Source: an uncultured Chitinophaga sp.
Lineage (GTDB): Bacteria; Bacteroidota; Bacteroidia; Chitinophagales; Chitinophagaceae
DNA: 64,000 nucleotides
Assembly: GCF_937898475.1 (NCBI RefSeq)
Contig: NZ_CALEJS010000040.1
Coordinates: 62,001 to 126,000 of the forward strand
Direction of reading: 5' to 3'
Of this stretch, positions 43,064 to 51,496 are shown one piece after another. The stretch's first letter is position 1, and every line of letters begins with the position of its first letter. Under the pieces are notes generated by a model. The model searched no databases. It saw only the letters and a list, made by a program, of their open reading frames with translations, and was not told the DNA's origin. The position numbers and the translations under genes were made by a program.

Positions 43064-43939
43064 TTACTGAAGACTTTTCAGGTAGAGGTACAAGGCTTCC
43101 AGCTCGGGCTCCGTGTACTGGGCGGTCATCTGCCAGGGCATGTCGTCATTATTCAGTTGTTTGCCCTCCGGGGTTTTACCGGTGCGCAGCGTGGTAATGA
43201 ACTGCGCTGTGGTCCAGCTGCCTACATGCCCCTTTCCCGTAATATCCGCCACACGTGTTTTACCCGGTACGGGGTTGTCGCCGCCCCGCAGGTCTTTATG
43301 ATGACAGCCGGTGCAGGAGGTAGAGAGATACCTGCCATAAGCGGCAGACACTTCCTGTTTCACTATTTCAGGCGCCTGGTAATGATGGTCCACCTTTTCT
43401 GCAGGTACCAGGGGTATCTTTCCCAGCGCCGTTAATACACGGCCCAGGGGCCCGATCTTGGTGGGGGGCGGTTCATTATCTACCGCAGGCTGCGTTTTAC
43501 ACCAGGCGATGATGCTGGCAATATCATAATCTGCCAGGCCATTGAACTCGTAAGATGGCATCAGGATCAGCGATCTTCCATCGGGTTTCAGGCCATGCCG
43601 CACGGCCATCAGCCAGGCCTTATCATCAAAATCAGCCGGCAATCCGCCCTTGCCCCTGGTAAGATTAGCGCCGGTGAAACGCCCTATCATAGGATCATCT
43701 ACAAATACCTTCCCGGCCAGGTTGGGGCCATGACAATCCGCACACCCTTTTACGATGTAAAGACGGGCGCCGTAAGCCAGCATGGCTGAATCGGCGCGGA
43801 GCGATACAGGCTTTACCTTTACCGCATACTGTTTGTTTAGACGGCCCGATACATTCATCCAGGCAACGGAATAAGCGATCAGCAATAATACCAGGATCGT
43901 ACACACGACAATGCCTGTCCACTTTAATATTTTACGCAT
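43064..43939 (-). CDS. Dihaem membrane-anchored cytochrome c
   Basis: A 291-residue c-type cytochrome. A single N-terminal transmembrane helix (IVVCTILVLLLIAYSVAWMN) anchors it, and two CXXCH motifs (CADCHGPN near residue 62 and CTGCHHKD near 208) bind haem in the periplasm. The two domains each have an axial Met candidate region (LILMPSYEFNGLADYDIASI; DMPWQMTAQYTEPELEALYL). It probably carries electrons from a dehydrogenase to a terminal oxidase. It is a single gene convergent with clpX. Confidence 0.9.
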   Translation of the reverse strand: MRKILKWTGIVVCTILVLLLIAYSVAWMNVSGRLNKQYAVKVKPVSLRADSAMLAYGARLYIVKGCADCHGPNLAGKVFVDDPMIGRFTGANLTRGKGGLPADFDDKAWLMAVRHGLKPDGRSLILMPSYEFNGLADYDIASIIAWCKTQPAVDNEPPPTKIGPLGRVLTALGKIPLVPAEKVDHHYQAPEIVKQEVSAAYGRYLSTSCTGCHHKDLRGGDNPVPGKTRVADITGKGHVGSWTTAQFITTLRTGKTPEGKQLNNDDMPWQMTAQYTEPELEALYLYLKSLQ

Positions 43940-43960
43940 GGGGTTAGAATAATTTTAATG

Positions 43961-43968
43961 CAAAAATA
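43961..43968 (-). promoter_or_regulatory. Cytochrome c promoter -7 box
   Basis: TATTTTTG on the minus strand, 22 bases before the ATG. The -33 box is not clear. Confidence 0.45.
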
Positions 43969-44046
43969 TAAGGCGGGCGTGCGACGGCTATCAGTAGAAC
44001 TACTTAATTATGGAAACGGGTATTAGTACGAAGGGGCCACAAAGAT

Positions 44047-44077
44047 AAAAGCATCCCGGTGATACCGGAATGCTTTT
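44047..44077. terminator. Hairpin terminator
   Basis: AAAAGCATCCCGGT with ACCGGAATGCTTTT (one mismatch) around GAT. A T-run on the plus strand and AT-rich flanks on the minus. It may end ALDH transcripts. Confidence 0.6.
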
Positions 44078-44264
44078 TAGATTGCGTAAAAGTGTTTCAA
44101 TCTTTGTGTTTTGGGTTTAGGTTGATAAAAGGTAAAGAGTGATTGACTTAACCCAAATTTAACATTTCCTTTTTAAACTTCCATCACACAAAAGGGTAAT
44201 ATTCATTTTTTTGTCAAAACCCATAAGTGGTCACACAATACGCCTTTTTTTACATTATGTGCGA

Positions 44265-45896
44265 TTAGAATATATATTTTGTTGACAGGAAATTGGATGT
44301 TTGGTCGCTAACAATCTTATTGATCAATGCCTTGTTCTCTTCCGTTTGTTTGGTGGCTACCATAGAACGGATAGAAAATGCCCTCAAAGCATCGGGAACG
44401 CTCAGGGTAGCTTCGGCGCTGTCTTTACGGCCGGTGAAGGGGAAGGTATCCGGGCCACGCTGACATTGACAGTTGATATTTACGCGGCTCACCTGGTTCA
44501 CCAGCGGATCTATAAGAGAAGCCAGTTCTGATGCGTTATTGGTGAAAAGGCTCACCTGCTGTCCATGCTCTGAGTGGATCAGGTACTCTATCGGGGTATT
44601 GATATCATCGAACGGCAGCACCGGTATCACGGGTCCGAACTGTTCTTCGCTATACAGCTTCATACGTTCGTTTACGGGATATACGATAGCAGGGAATACC
44701 ATAGACTCATATGCATCGCCGCCGTGCGGGTTCACTACGGTAGCGCCATTGGCAATAGCGTCTTCTATACAGGTCTTGAGGTACTTTGGCTTCTGCGGTT
44801 CAGGCAGGGGTGTCAGGAACACATCTTTCTCCCAGGGCATACCTGCTTTCAGCTTGCCTACCGCCTCGCTCAGTTTGTCGAGGAAGCTTTGCGCAATACG
44901 GCGGTGAACAAAGATGATTTTGATAGCCGTACAACGCTGACCGTTAAACGATAATGAGCCCAGCACACATTCTTTCACCGCCAGGTCGATATCTGCTTTA
45001 TCCGTGATGATGGCGGCGTTCTTGGCATCCAGTCCCAGGATGGCGCGCAGGCGGTTCACCTTGGGGTGCATCTTCTTCAGCTGGTTGGCCACCTTGCTGG
45101 ACCCGATCAGGGTCAGCACATTGATCTTGCCGGATTCCATCAGGGGCTGCACGATCACATTACCGCGGCCGTAAATAGTATTGACAACGCCCTTGGGAAA
45201 GCAGCTGCGGAAGGCTTCCAGCAGGGGGTAATGCAATAAGGTACCATGTTTGGGAGGTTTGAAAAGGATGGTATTACCCATGATCAGGGCAGGTATCAGC
45301 GTGGTAAAGGTTTCGTTCAGCGGGTAGTTGAAAGGCCCCATACACAACACTACGCCCAGGGGGGAACGGCGTATCTGGCCGATGATGCCCTGCTGTATTT
45401 CAAAGCGGGATGAGTTGCGGTCAAGATCTTTCAGCGCATCTATGGTGGCGTGGATGTATTCTACCGTACGGTCAAATTCCTTTACGGAATCGGTGTAGGA
45501 TTTTCCAATTTCCCACATGATCAGCTTCACAACTTCCTGTTTGCGCTCGATCATTTTACCGGTGAATTTCTCTACGCAGGCAATTCTTTCTGCCACCGGC
45601 ATGGTGGGCCATTCGCCACGGCCATCATCATAGGCGGCCAGGGCATCGTCCAGCGAAGCCATGGCTTCTTTTGCGCTGCACAAAGGATATGATCCTATTA
45701 CTTTACGTTCCAGTCCGTTGGCTGTTCTGACCCCGATGGGTGATACTACCGTGTGTACGTCACCGTTCCAGGGCCTCATTTCACCGCCGGACAGGTATTC
45801 ACGTTGATGGATCTCTGCAGGGAGGCGGTATTCCGCGGGTATTGTCTCTTCCGTTTCAGGGAACAGTTTTTCTAATTGTTCAGCAAAGGTTGTCAT
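44265..45896 (-). CDS. gapN: NADP-dependent glyceraldehyde-3-phosphate dehydrogenase-like ALDH
   Basis: The 543-residue aldehyde dehydrogenase matches the GapN-like group, which oxidises glyceraldehyde 3-phosphate to 3-phosphoglycerate with NADP. The catalytic Cys lies in SLSFNGQRCTAIKIIFVHRR. Cofactor-site features include MGPFNYPLNETFTTLIPALI, KPPKHGTLLHYPLLEAF and LTLIGSSKVA. The open frame begins at a TTG at 45905, but ATG 45896 (MTTFAEQLEKLFPE) is the better start. Its upstream spacer is a near-perfect inverted repeat (45895-46053). Substrate assignment is by family only. Confidence 0.85.
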   Translation of the reverse strand: MTTFAEQLEKLFPETEETIPAEYRLPAEIHQREYLSGGEMRPWNGDVHTVVSPIGVRTANGLERKVIGSYPLCSAKEAMASLDDALAAYDDGRGEWPTMPVAERIACVEKFTGKMIERKQEVVKLIMWEIGKSYTDSVKEFDRTVEYIHATIDALKDLDRNSSRFEIQQGIIGQIRRSPLGVVLCMGPFNYPLNETFTTLIPALIMGNTILFKPPKHGTLLHYPLLEAFRSCFPKGVVNTIYGRGNVIVQPLMESGKINVLTLIGSSKVANQLKKMHPKVNRLRAILGLDAKNAAIITDKADIDLAVKECVLGSLSFNGQRCTAIKIIFVHRRIAQSFLDKLSEAVGKLKAGMPWEKDVFLTPLPEPQKPKYLKTCIEDAIANGATVVNPHGGDAYESMVFPAIVYPVNERMKLYSEEQFGPVIPVLPFDDINTPIEYLIHSEHGQQVSLFTNNASELASLIDPLVNQVSRVNINCQCQRGPDTFPFTGRKDSAEATLSVPDALRAFSIRSMVATKQTEENKALINKIVSDQTSNFLSTKYIF

Positions 45897-46053
45897 AATT
45901 AACAATGAATAATTAATAATTAATAATTGCGTAGTGGAGTTCTTGCATTGATAAGCATCTCGATCAGGCGGCAGTTGTTTTCAATAAAGTAAAAGCCTGA
46001 GTGAAGACCACTCATAATTACGGAACACAAATTAATTATTCATTGTTAATTAT
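45895..46053. repeat. Inverted-repeat element (AATTAATTATTCATTG unit)
   Basis: Perfect 23-bp arms at 45895-45917 and 46031-46053 (core ATTAACAATGAATAATTAAT). Flanking copies of TTAATAATTA extend inward and TATTCATTATTCATT outward to the ACAD stop codon. The left arm overlaps the ALDH start. Confidence 0.8.
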
Positions 46054-46064
46054 TCATTATTCAT

Positions 46065-47207
46065 TTAAGAGCGCAGGGCTTCGCGGGCAATAACGATCTT
46101 CTGTATTTCGGAAGTGCCCTCGCCAATAGTACAGAGCTTGGCATCGCGGTAATATTTTTCAACGGGGAAGTCTTTGGTATAGCCATAGCCGCCGAAGATC
46201 TGTACCGCATCATTGGCAGTGCGCACGGCTACTTCGGAAGCATAATATTTGGCCATGGCAGCCTGTTTGGTGCACTTCTGGCCGCGCTGCTTCAGATCGG
46301 CCGCCTGCATGGTGAGCAGCTCTGCTGCGGCTATCTGGGTGGCCATATCGGCCAGCTTGAAAGAGATGCCCTGGAAGCTGGCAATGGGCTTGTCAAACTG
46401 GTGACGTTCTTTTGAATACTTCACGGCGGCTTCATAAGCGCCTTTGGCAATACCGAGCGACAGTGCAGCAATAGAGATACGGCCGCCATCCAGCACTTTC
46501 ATAGACTGGATAAAGCCCTCTCCTACTTCGCCCAGCATCCGGGAAGCCGGTATGCGGCAGTTATCAAAGACCATTTCCGCTGTTTCGGAGGCGCGCATGC
46601 CCAGCTTGTTCTCTTTTTTACCACCGCTGAAACCGGGCGTGCCTTTCTCTACTACAAAGGCGGTCATACCGTGGCTGTCGCGCACTTCGCCGGTGCGGGC
46701 TATCACCACGGCTACGTCGCAGCTTTTACCGTGGGTGATCCATGATTTGGTGCCATTGATCACCCAATGATCTCCATCCTGCTTTGCCACGCATTTCATG
46801 TTCATAGCGTCAGACCCGGTATTGGGCTCTGTAAGGCCCCAGGCGCCGATCCACTGGGCAGTAGCCAGTTTGGGGAGGTATTGCTGTTTCTGTTCTTCAT
46901 TGGCAAACTGCAGGATGTGCCCGGTGCAGAGCGAGTTGTGGGCGGCCATGCTTAAGCCGATACCGCCGCAGAATTTAGCGATCTCGCTGATAGCGGTTAC
47001 GTATTCGGGGTATCCCAGGCCGCTGCCTTTATATTGTTCAGGAACGAGTACGCCCATCAGGCCCAGCTCTCCCATTTGCTGCAAGAGGGCTTTGGGGAAC
47101 TCCTGGCGTTCGTCCCAGTCAATCACATGGGGTTGTATATGCACTTTTCCAAAGTCGCGGATCATTTGCGCAATCTGTTGCTGCATTTCTGAAGGCTGAA
47201 AATCCAT
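46065..47207 (-). CDS. Acyl-CoA dehydrogenase
   Basis: A 380-residue flavoenzyme of beta-oxidation or branched-chain catabolism. Features include WGLTEPNTGSDAMNMK (first ACAD signature), the flavin loop WVINGTKSWITHG, and QIFGGYGYTKDFPVEKYYRD with the catalytic Glu-region LCTIGEGTSEIQKIVIAREA (ACAD signature 2). Length is normal for short/medium-chain ACADs. Substrate chain length cannot be told. It is a single gene between two inverted-repeat spacers. Confidence 0.94.
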   Translation of the reverse strand: MDFQPSEMQQQIAQMIRDFGKVHIQPHVIDWDERQEFPKALLQQMGELGLMGVLVPEQYKGSGLGYPEYVTAISEIAKFCGGIGLSMAAHNSLCTGHILQFANEEQKQQYLPKLATAQWIGAWGLTEPNTGSDAMNMKCVAKQDGDHWVINGTKSWITHGKSCDVAVVIARTGEVRDSHGMTAFVVEKGTPGFSGGKKENKLGMRASETAEMVFDNCRIPASRMLGEVGEGFIQSMKVLDGGRISIAALSLGIAKGAYEAAVKYSKERHQFDKPIASFQGISFKLADMATQIAAAELLTMQAADLKQRGQKCTKQAAMAKYYASEVAVRTANDAVQIFGGYGYTKDFPVEKYYRDAKLCTIGEGTSEIQKIVIAREALRS

Positions 47208-47233
47208 AGCACTTAAAGTTTGAGGTTTGTATT

Positions 47234-47291
47234 CAGCTGCCGGCTGTTAGCTGTTAGCTAAATGCCAGCAGCCGGAAGCTAAAAGCTACAA
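47234..47291. repeat. Inverted-repeat element (GGCTGTTAGCT unit)
   Basis: CAGCTGCCGGCTGTTAGCTG and TTAGCT (left) face AGCAGCCGGAAGCTAAAAGC (right). Repeat units match the short element at 7261-7300. The right arm ends at the stop of the next gene. Confidence 0.65.
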
Positions 47292-47993
47292 GTTGATGTA
47301 TTTTTCAAGTTTACGATAAATACTATCATTCACCAATGGTATGTTGTAAAGGTCTTCCGGGCGGCTGAAAGGCCCGTGGTTATTACGGTACTGCACTATT
47401 AAGCGGGCTAATTTGTAGCGTATGTATGGATGTTGGCCTAAAGATTTCTCATCCATCTGATTGATGTTGAGTTTTTTTAGAGAACCGCTATCCAGGCGGA
47501 GAGAAGCTTGAATTTTATTAAATGTACTATCCGGCAAGCCGTAGGTTTCGGCCACCTGGGCGATGGAATAGAAGCCGCCCAGCTTCTCACGGAAGCGCAC
47601 CACGCGGGCTGCCAACGTGGGACCGATGCCAGGTAAAGCCTCCCAGGCGGCAGCATCGGCGGTATTGACAGAGATAACAAGGGGTTTACGCCGGGGAAAG
47701 CGGGCCGGGAAAGTATCTCTTTGAAGGCGGACCGGCTGTTTGGCCAAGGTTTTCCGGGGGTACGGAGTATACGTCCTGTTGCGTGTTTTTACCGTATCTG
47801 CGGCAGCCAGTTGCTGCTGAAAGGCCCTGACCTCGGCCGCGAAGGTACTGTCTGCCGGGAGGGTGGCGGGTAGCCAATTTTCGCGCAGGCGGGGCACACC
47901 AACCGTTATGGCAATAAGGGCCAGCAATACCAGTATGCCTCTTTGCTCCTGCTTAGTGAAGGTCAGCTGGTTTTGTAACAAACGTTTTTTCAT
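47286..47993 (-). CDS. Helix-hairpin-helix (ComEA-like) protein
   Basis: A 235-residue protein. An N-terminal transmembrane helix (RGILVLLALIAITVG) is followed by a linker and two helix-hairpin-helix units. The first is AAWEALPGIGPTLAARVVRF with GGFYSIAQVAETYGLP; the second is a degenerate LGQHPYIRYKLARLIVQY with GPFSRPEDLYNIPLV. ComEA binds DNA during uptake in competence, and this Bacteroidota form has tandem domains. The frame opens at TTG 48005, but ATG 47993 is used. DNA binding is inferred from family. Confidence 0.85.
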   Translation of the reverse strand: MKKRLLQNQLTFTKQEQRGILVLLALIAITVGVPRLRENWLPATLPADSTFAAEVRAFQQQLAAADTVKTRNRTYTPYPRKTLAKQPVRLQRDTFPARFPRRKPLVISVNTADAAAWEALPGIGPTLAARVVRFREKLGGFYSIAQVAETYGLPDSTFNKIQASLRLDSGSLKKLNINQMDEKSLGQHPYIRYKLARLIVQYRNNHGPFSRPEDLYNIPLVNDSIYRKLEKYINL

Positions 47994-48072
47994 AAACGCC
48001 GGCAATTTAACGGATAGCCTGAAGCTTTCGCGTTAATCAGATACTAATGACAGGGATGACAGGCAGGGAGGA

Positions 48073-48837
48073 TCACATTTCCAGCTGAAGGCCGTCATAG
48101 GCCAGTTCCATACCGGCGGGCAGTTCCTGGTTCACTTCCTGGTGCAGGCCCAGCTGATGACTGATATGGGTGAAGTATACGCGGGGCACTTCCAGCTCCT
48201 GTGCCAGGGCAATGGCTTCGCCCAGGGTGAAATGGGAAATGTGCTTTTCTTTGCGCAGCGCGTTCAGCACCAGTACCTGTGAGCCGCGGATCTTTTCCTT
48301 TTCTTCATCGGCTACAAAGTTGGCATCGGTAATGTAGGTAAAATCGCCAAAGCGGAAGCCCAGCACGGGCATCTTATGGTGCATAACCTGTATGGGAATG
48401 ATGGGGAAGTTCTTAACGCTGAACGCCTCGTCTGTAATGGTTTTGAGGTTCAGCTCGGGAATGCCGGGGTATTTAAAGTCGGCAAAGGCGTAGGCAAATT
48501 CGCGCATGATGGCGCCCTGTGTGAATTCGGTAGCGTAGATATCAATGGGCTTTTGCTGAAAGTAGTTGAAAGCACGGATATCATCCATACCGGCGATATG
48601 GTCTTTATGGGAATGGGTGATGAGCACAGCTTCCAGGTGCTGTACACGTGCCCTCAGCATCTGGTAGCGAAAATCCGGTGTGGTATCTACCACGATATTG
48701 CCGATCTCCGATTCAACAAATATGCTGCTTCTTAAACGATTATCCTTTTTATCTGCAGAGGTGCATACCCGGCAATTACATGCTATAACGGGTACTCCCT
48801 GCGATGTACCTGTACCAAGAAAAGTGATCTTCATCAT
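48073..48837 (-). CDS. Metallo-beta-lactamase-fold hydrolase (PhnP/RNase Z-like)
   Basis: A 254-residue MBL-fold enzyme. Metal ligands are in HSHKDHIAGMDDIRAF and in MHHKMPVL and YITDANFVADE; a distal THISHQLG completes the set. The N-terminal ITFLGTGTSQGVPVIACNCRVC with paired Cys recalls PhnP-like phosphoribosyl cyclic phosphodiesterases. The reaction here is not known. The ATG overlaps the upstream gene's stop (ATGA), so the two are coupled. Confidence 0.87.
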   Translation of the reverse strand: MMKITFLGTGTSQGVPVIACNCRVCTSADKKDNRLRSSIFVESEIGNIVVDTTPDFRYQMLRARVQHLEAVLITHSHKDHIAGMDDIRAFNYFQQKPIDIYATEFTQGAIMREFAYAFADFKYPGIPELNLKTITDEAFSVKNFPIIPIQVMHHKMPVLGFRFGDFTYITDANFVADEEKEKIRGSQVLVLNALRKEKHISHFTLGEAIALAQELEVPRVYFTHISHQLGLHQEVNQELPAGMELAYDGLQLEM

Positions 48838-49142
48838 GCTGATTCTTCAGAGGAGGGGTTTTCTGCGTCTGTAATATTCCTGTTTTCCTGTACCTGTGTA
48901 TACAGTTTCAGGGAGTCCGGGCTGAGCAGCGTGGTGTCCAGCTGCAGGGTAGACAGGATATCCAGCAAAGTATTGATACGGCCCTCCAGGTTCAGGAATT
49001 TATTGATCACCACCACTTTCTTATGCTCCAACACACAATACCCGGAGGTGAAAGTCCCCTTTTCAAAGCGGAGCATATATTTCCCCTCTTCGAAAATCTT
49101 TTCCAGCCGGTTGAGATTGGCTTGCGTGATTTTGATGTTCAT
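48834..49142 (-). CDS. Small conserved hypothetical protein
   Basis: A 102-residue protein. A positive, strand-rich start (NIKITQANLNRLEKIFEEGK) and YMLRFEKGTFTSGYCVLEHKK are followed by a helical part (RINTLLDILSTL) and an acidic tail (DAENPSSEESA). No family is named with confidence, but the gene order PorX-this-MBL is close and the stop overlaps the MBL start by 4 bases. It may regulate the hydrolase or be a small adaptor. No signal peptide. Confidence 0.6.
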   Translation of the reverse strand: MNIKITQANLNRLEKIFEEGKYMLRFEKGTFTSGYCVLEHKKVVVINKFLNLEGRINTLLDILSTLQLDTTLLSPDSLKLYTQVQENRNITDAENPSSEESA

Positions 49143-49163
49143 CCTGCAAAAATAAACAATCCT

Positions 49164-49246
49164 GTTGGTTTGAGGTTTGAAGTTTGAGGTTGGAGGTTCG
49201 TTACACGTTGCAGGTTCAGCTCAACAGCCACCTCAAACTTCAAACC
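49164..49246. repeat. Inverted-repeat element (TTTGAAGTTTGAGG unit)
   Basis: Perfect 17-bp arms GGTTTGAAGTTTGAGGT (49174-49190) and ACCTCAAACTTCAAACC (49230-49246), with extra units TTGGTTTGAGG outside and GGTTGGAGG inside. It begins two bases after the porX stop and may act as its terminator. Confidence 0.8.
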
Positions 49247-49248
49247 AG

Positions 49249-50802
49249 TTATTTACTCACCAGCCTTGCCACAGGCACGATCATTTCTTCGAGAGAGATG
49301 CCGCCGTGCTGGAAGGTATTCTTGTAGTAGTTTACGAAGTAATTATAGTTGTTGGGATAGCACAGGTAGCCATCCGCACGGGCAAATATATACGATGAAT
49401 TGACATTGGGCTTGGGCAGGCCAGCCTCTTTGGGATCGCGGAAAGCCAGTACTTCCTTGGGATCATAGTTGAGGTTGCGCCCGTGTTTGTAACGCAGGTT
49501 GGTGGTGGTTTGCTTGTCGCCTATCACTTTCACCGGTGTTTTTACCCGCACGCTGCCGTGGTCTGTAGCTACGATCAGGTTGATCTTTCTGTCTGCAATG
49601 CGTTTAAGGGCCTGGTGCAGCGGAGAGTGTTCAAACCAGCTGGCAGTAATGGAGCGGTAGGATGTTTCATCGCCCGCCAGTTCTTTCAGTACTTCCATTT
49701 CCGTACGTGCATGGCTCATCATATCCACGAAGTTGTATACCACCACGTTCAGCGGATAGTCCAGCAGGTTATGAATATTGTTCACCAGGTGCTGACCATC
49801 GGCATGGTTGATCACCTTGGTGTAGGAGAAGCGTGCATCTGCTTTCAGGCGGGAAAGCTGCGCGGCAAAGAACTCTTCCTCGTACAGGTTCTTCCCTCCT
49901 TCTTCATCATCGTTCTTCCACTGTACCGGGAACTTCTGCTCAATGTCTACCGGCAGCATACCGGCAAAGATGGCATTGCGGCTGTACTGGGTGGAAGTAG
50001 GCAGGATGCTGTAAAAAGTGTCCTCCTCCAGGAGACGGAACGATTCCAGGAAAATGGGCAGGATGGTCTTCCACTGGTCAAACCGCAGGTTATCAATGAG
50101 GATAAAGAAATTGGGCACCTCAGGATCGAGGTTGGGGATCACCTTATCCCGGAAAAGGGTATGCGACATTACAGGGGCATCTTTTGATTTGGGATGCACC
50201 CAGTCTGCATAGTTACGGCTGATAAACTTGGCAAACTCCGTGTTGGCCTCGGCTTTCTGGGTATTGAACACCTCCAGCAGCTCGGGGCTGTTGGCTTTGC
50301 TCATTTCTATCTCCCAGTATACCAGCTTTTTATAGATGTCCATCCACTCTGTATGGTCCAGGTTAGAGCTCAGGGCCATGAAGAGGGAGCGGAACTCCTG
50401 CTGATAGGCGCTGGTGGTTTTTTCGGCCACCAGGCGTTTATTGTCTATGATCTTTTTAAGAGAAAGTAATACCTGGTTAGGATTGACCGGTTTAATGAGG
50501 TAGTCGGTGATCTGGCTGCCGATGGCATCGTCCATCACGTTCTCCGCTTCATTCTTGGTGATCATCACCACGGGGATCTGCTGATCGATCTCCTTGATCT
50601 TACCCAGGGTTTCCAGTCCGGTAATACCGGGCATTGACTCATCCAGCAGCACTACATCCACCACCTGGTCCTTCAGAAATTCAAGGGCATCATAGCCATT
50701 GGTAAGGGCCGACACCTTGTAACCTTTGTTCTCAAGAAAGAGTATCTGGGACTTCAGCGATTCTATTTCATCATCTACCCAAAGTATATTTATTTGACTC
50801 AT
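49249..50802 (-). CDS. porX: T9SS response regulator PorX (receiver + PglZ)
   Basis: PorX controls type IX secretion and gliding genes. The 517-residue protein has an N-terminal receiver with WVDDEIESL, Asp54 (VVLLDESMPGITGLE), Thr in VVMITKNE and Lys in YLIKPVNP. A helical linker leads to the PglZ/alkaline-phosphatase-like domain: FFILIDNLRFDQWKTI, SILPTSTQYSRNAIFAGMLP, VATDHGSVRVKTPVKVIG and PNNYNYFVNYYKNTFQHGG. It lacks a DNA-binding domain as in the characterised protein. A T9SS-sorted protein at 27.6-28.8 kb fits the system. Confidence 0.95.
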   Translation of the reverse strand: MSQINILWVDDEIESLKSQILFLENKGYKVSALTNGYDALEFLKDQVVDVVLLDESMPGITGLETLGKIKEIDQQIPVVMITKNEAENVMDDAIGSQITDYLIKPVNPNQVLLSLKKIIDNKRLVAEKTTSAYQQEFRSLFMALSSNLDHTEWMDIYKKLVYWEIEMSKANSPELLEVFNTQKAEANTEFAKFISRNYADWVHPKSKDAPVMSHTLFRDKVIPNLDPEVPNFFILIDNLRFDQWKTILPIFLESFRLLEEDTFYSILPTSTQYSRNAIFAGMLPVDIEQKFPVQWKNDDEEGGKNLYEEEFFAAQLSRLKADARFSYTKVINHADGQHLVNNIHNLLDYPLNVVVYNFVDMMSHARTEMEVLKELAGDETSYRSITASWFEHSPLHQALKRIADRKINLIVATDHGSVRVKTPVKVIGDKQTTTNLRYKHGRNLNYDPKEVLAFRDPKEAGLPKPNVNSSYIFARADGYLCYPNNYNYFVNYYKNTFQHGGISLEEMIVPVARLVSK

Positions 50803-50956
50803 CTATATCAGTTGTCTAATTAAGAATGATTAAACCAGGAACAATTTAACCTTTTCCGGCAATAATCATTCCGCACATCGCTCAATGAATTGTTAAAAGA
50901 CGATCAATATACTTTATGGATATCTGCAAATGGATGCGGAAGGGCGTCCAGGGTTG

Positions 50957-51346
50957 TTAATACACTTTATACACAGCTATCGCTTTATCAGGGGGACCGG
51001 GGCCCCGTTTGCAGACGGCGCCTTCAATGGGCACAATAGATTCTGCATCAATAAAATACTCCTGCCCTACGGCCAGGTTGGCAAAAAGCTGATCGCCCTG
51101 CTGTACCCATACGGCCCCGGGATGGTTTACATTATCCAGGCGGTAGTCTGCCGCTCCCCAGCGGATCACCCGCGGGTCAAGGATATCCACGATAACGCCC
51201 ATACAGTCTTTGTTGAGCAGTTTGACCCTTATGCGGGCTGCCGGGCCTTCGGGCTGCTCATCATCGCTGCTACAGGAGGGCAGCAGGGTGAGTGTTACCA
51301 GTATTGTTGTCACTATGGTGAAAATACGCGTAAAGTGAGATCTCAT
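50957..51346 (-). CDS. Small hypothetical lipoprotein
   Basis: A 129-residue lipoprotein; the ATG at 51346 gives a signal peptide and lipobox (TLTLLPSCSSDDE). The mature part has no known domain; it is beta-rich with two Cys (LLNKDCMGVI, EGAVCKRGPG) that may pair. The open frame runs 32 codons upstream without a reason to prefer it. It is separated by about 150 bases from porX on the same strand and is divergent from the HD gene. Confidence 0.65.
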   Translation of the reverse strand: MRSHFTRIFTIVTTILVTLTLLPSCSSDDEQPEGPAARIRVKLLNKDCMGVIVDILDPRVIRWGAADYRLDNVNHPGAVWVQQGDQLFANLAVGQEYFIDAESIVPIEGAVCKRGPGPPDKAIAVYKVY

Positions 51347-51467
51347 ATGTAATGGGATTAATATATTTTGGTAATATCCTGCGGATTTGGCCTGGCTAAA
51401 TGTAACATATAGGGGTATTTTATTCGTTAAACGTCTATACATTAGAAAAAGTTACCGTTTGAAACCG

Positions 51468-51475
51468 TAGTTTTG
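51468..51475 (+). promoter_or_regulatory. HD-hydrolase promoter -7 box
   Basis: TAGTTTTG, an exact TAnnTTTG match, 21 bases before the ATG. The -33 is not obvious. Confidence 0.45.
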
Positions 51476-51496
51476 TAGATAGCTAAAGCGAGATTA

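Larger units (their letters stand above)
43940..44264. other. Spacer between cytochrome c and ALDH genes
   Basis: Holds the cytochrome promoter box (43961-43968), a hairpin terminator (44047-44077) and AT-rich sequence toward the ALDH stop. No gene is seen. Confidence 0.5.

Noticed and set aside
49483..50187. 234-codon plus-strand open frame
   Set aside because: Antisense to porX.
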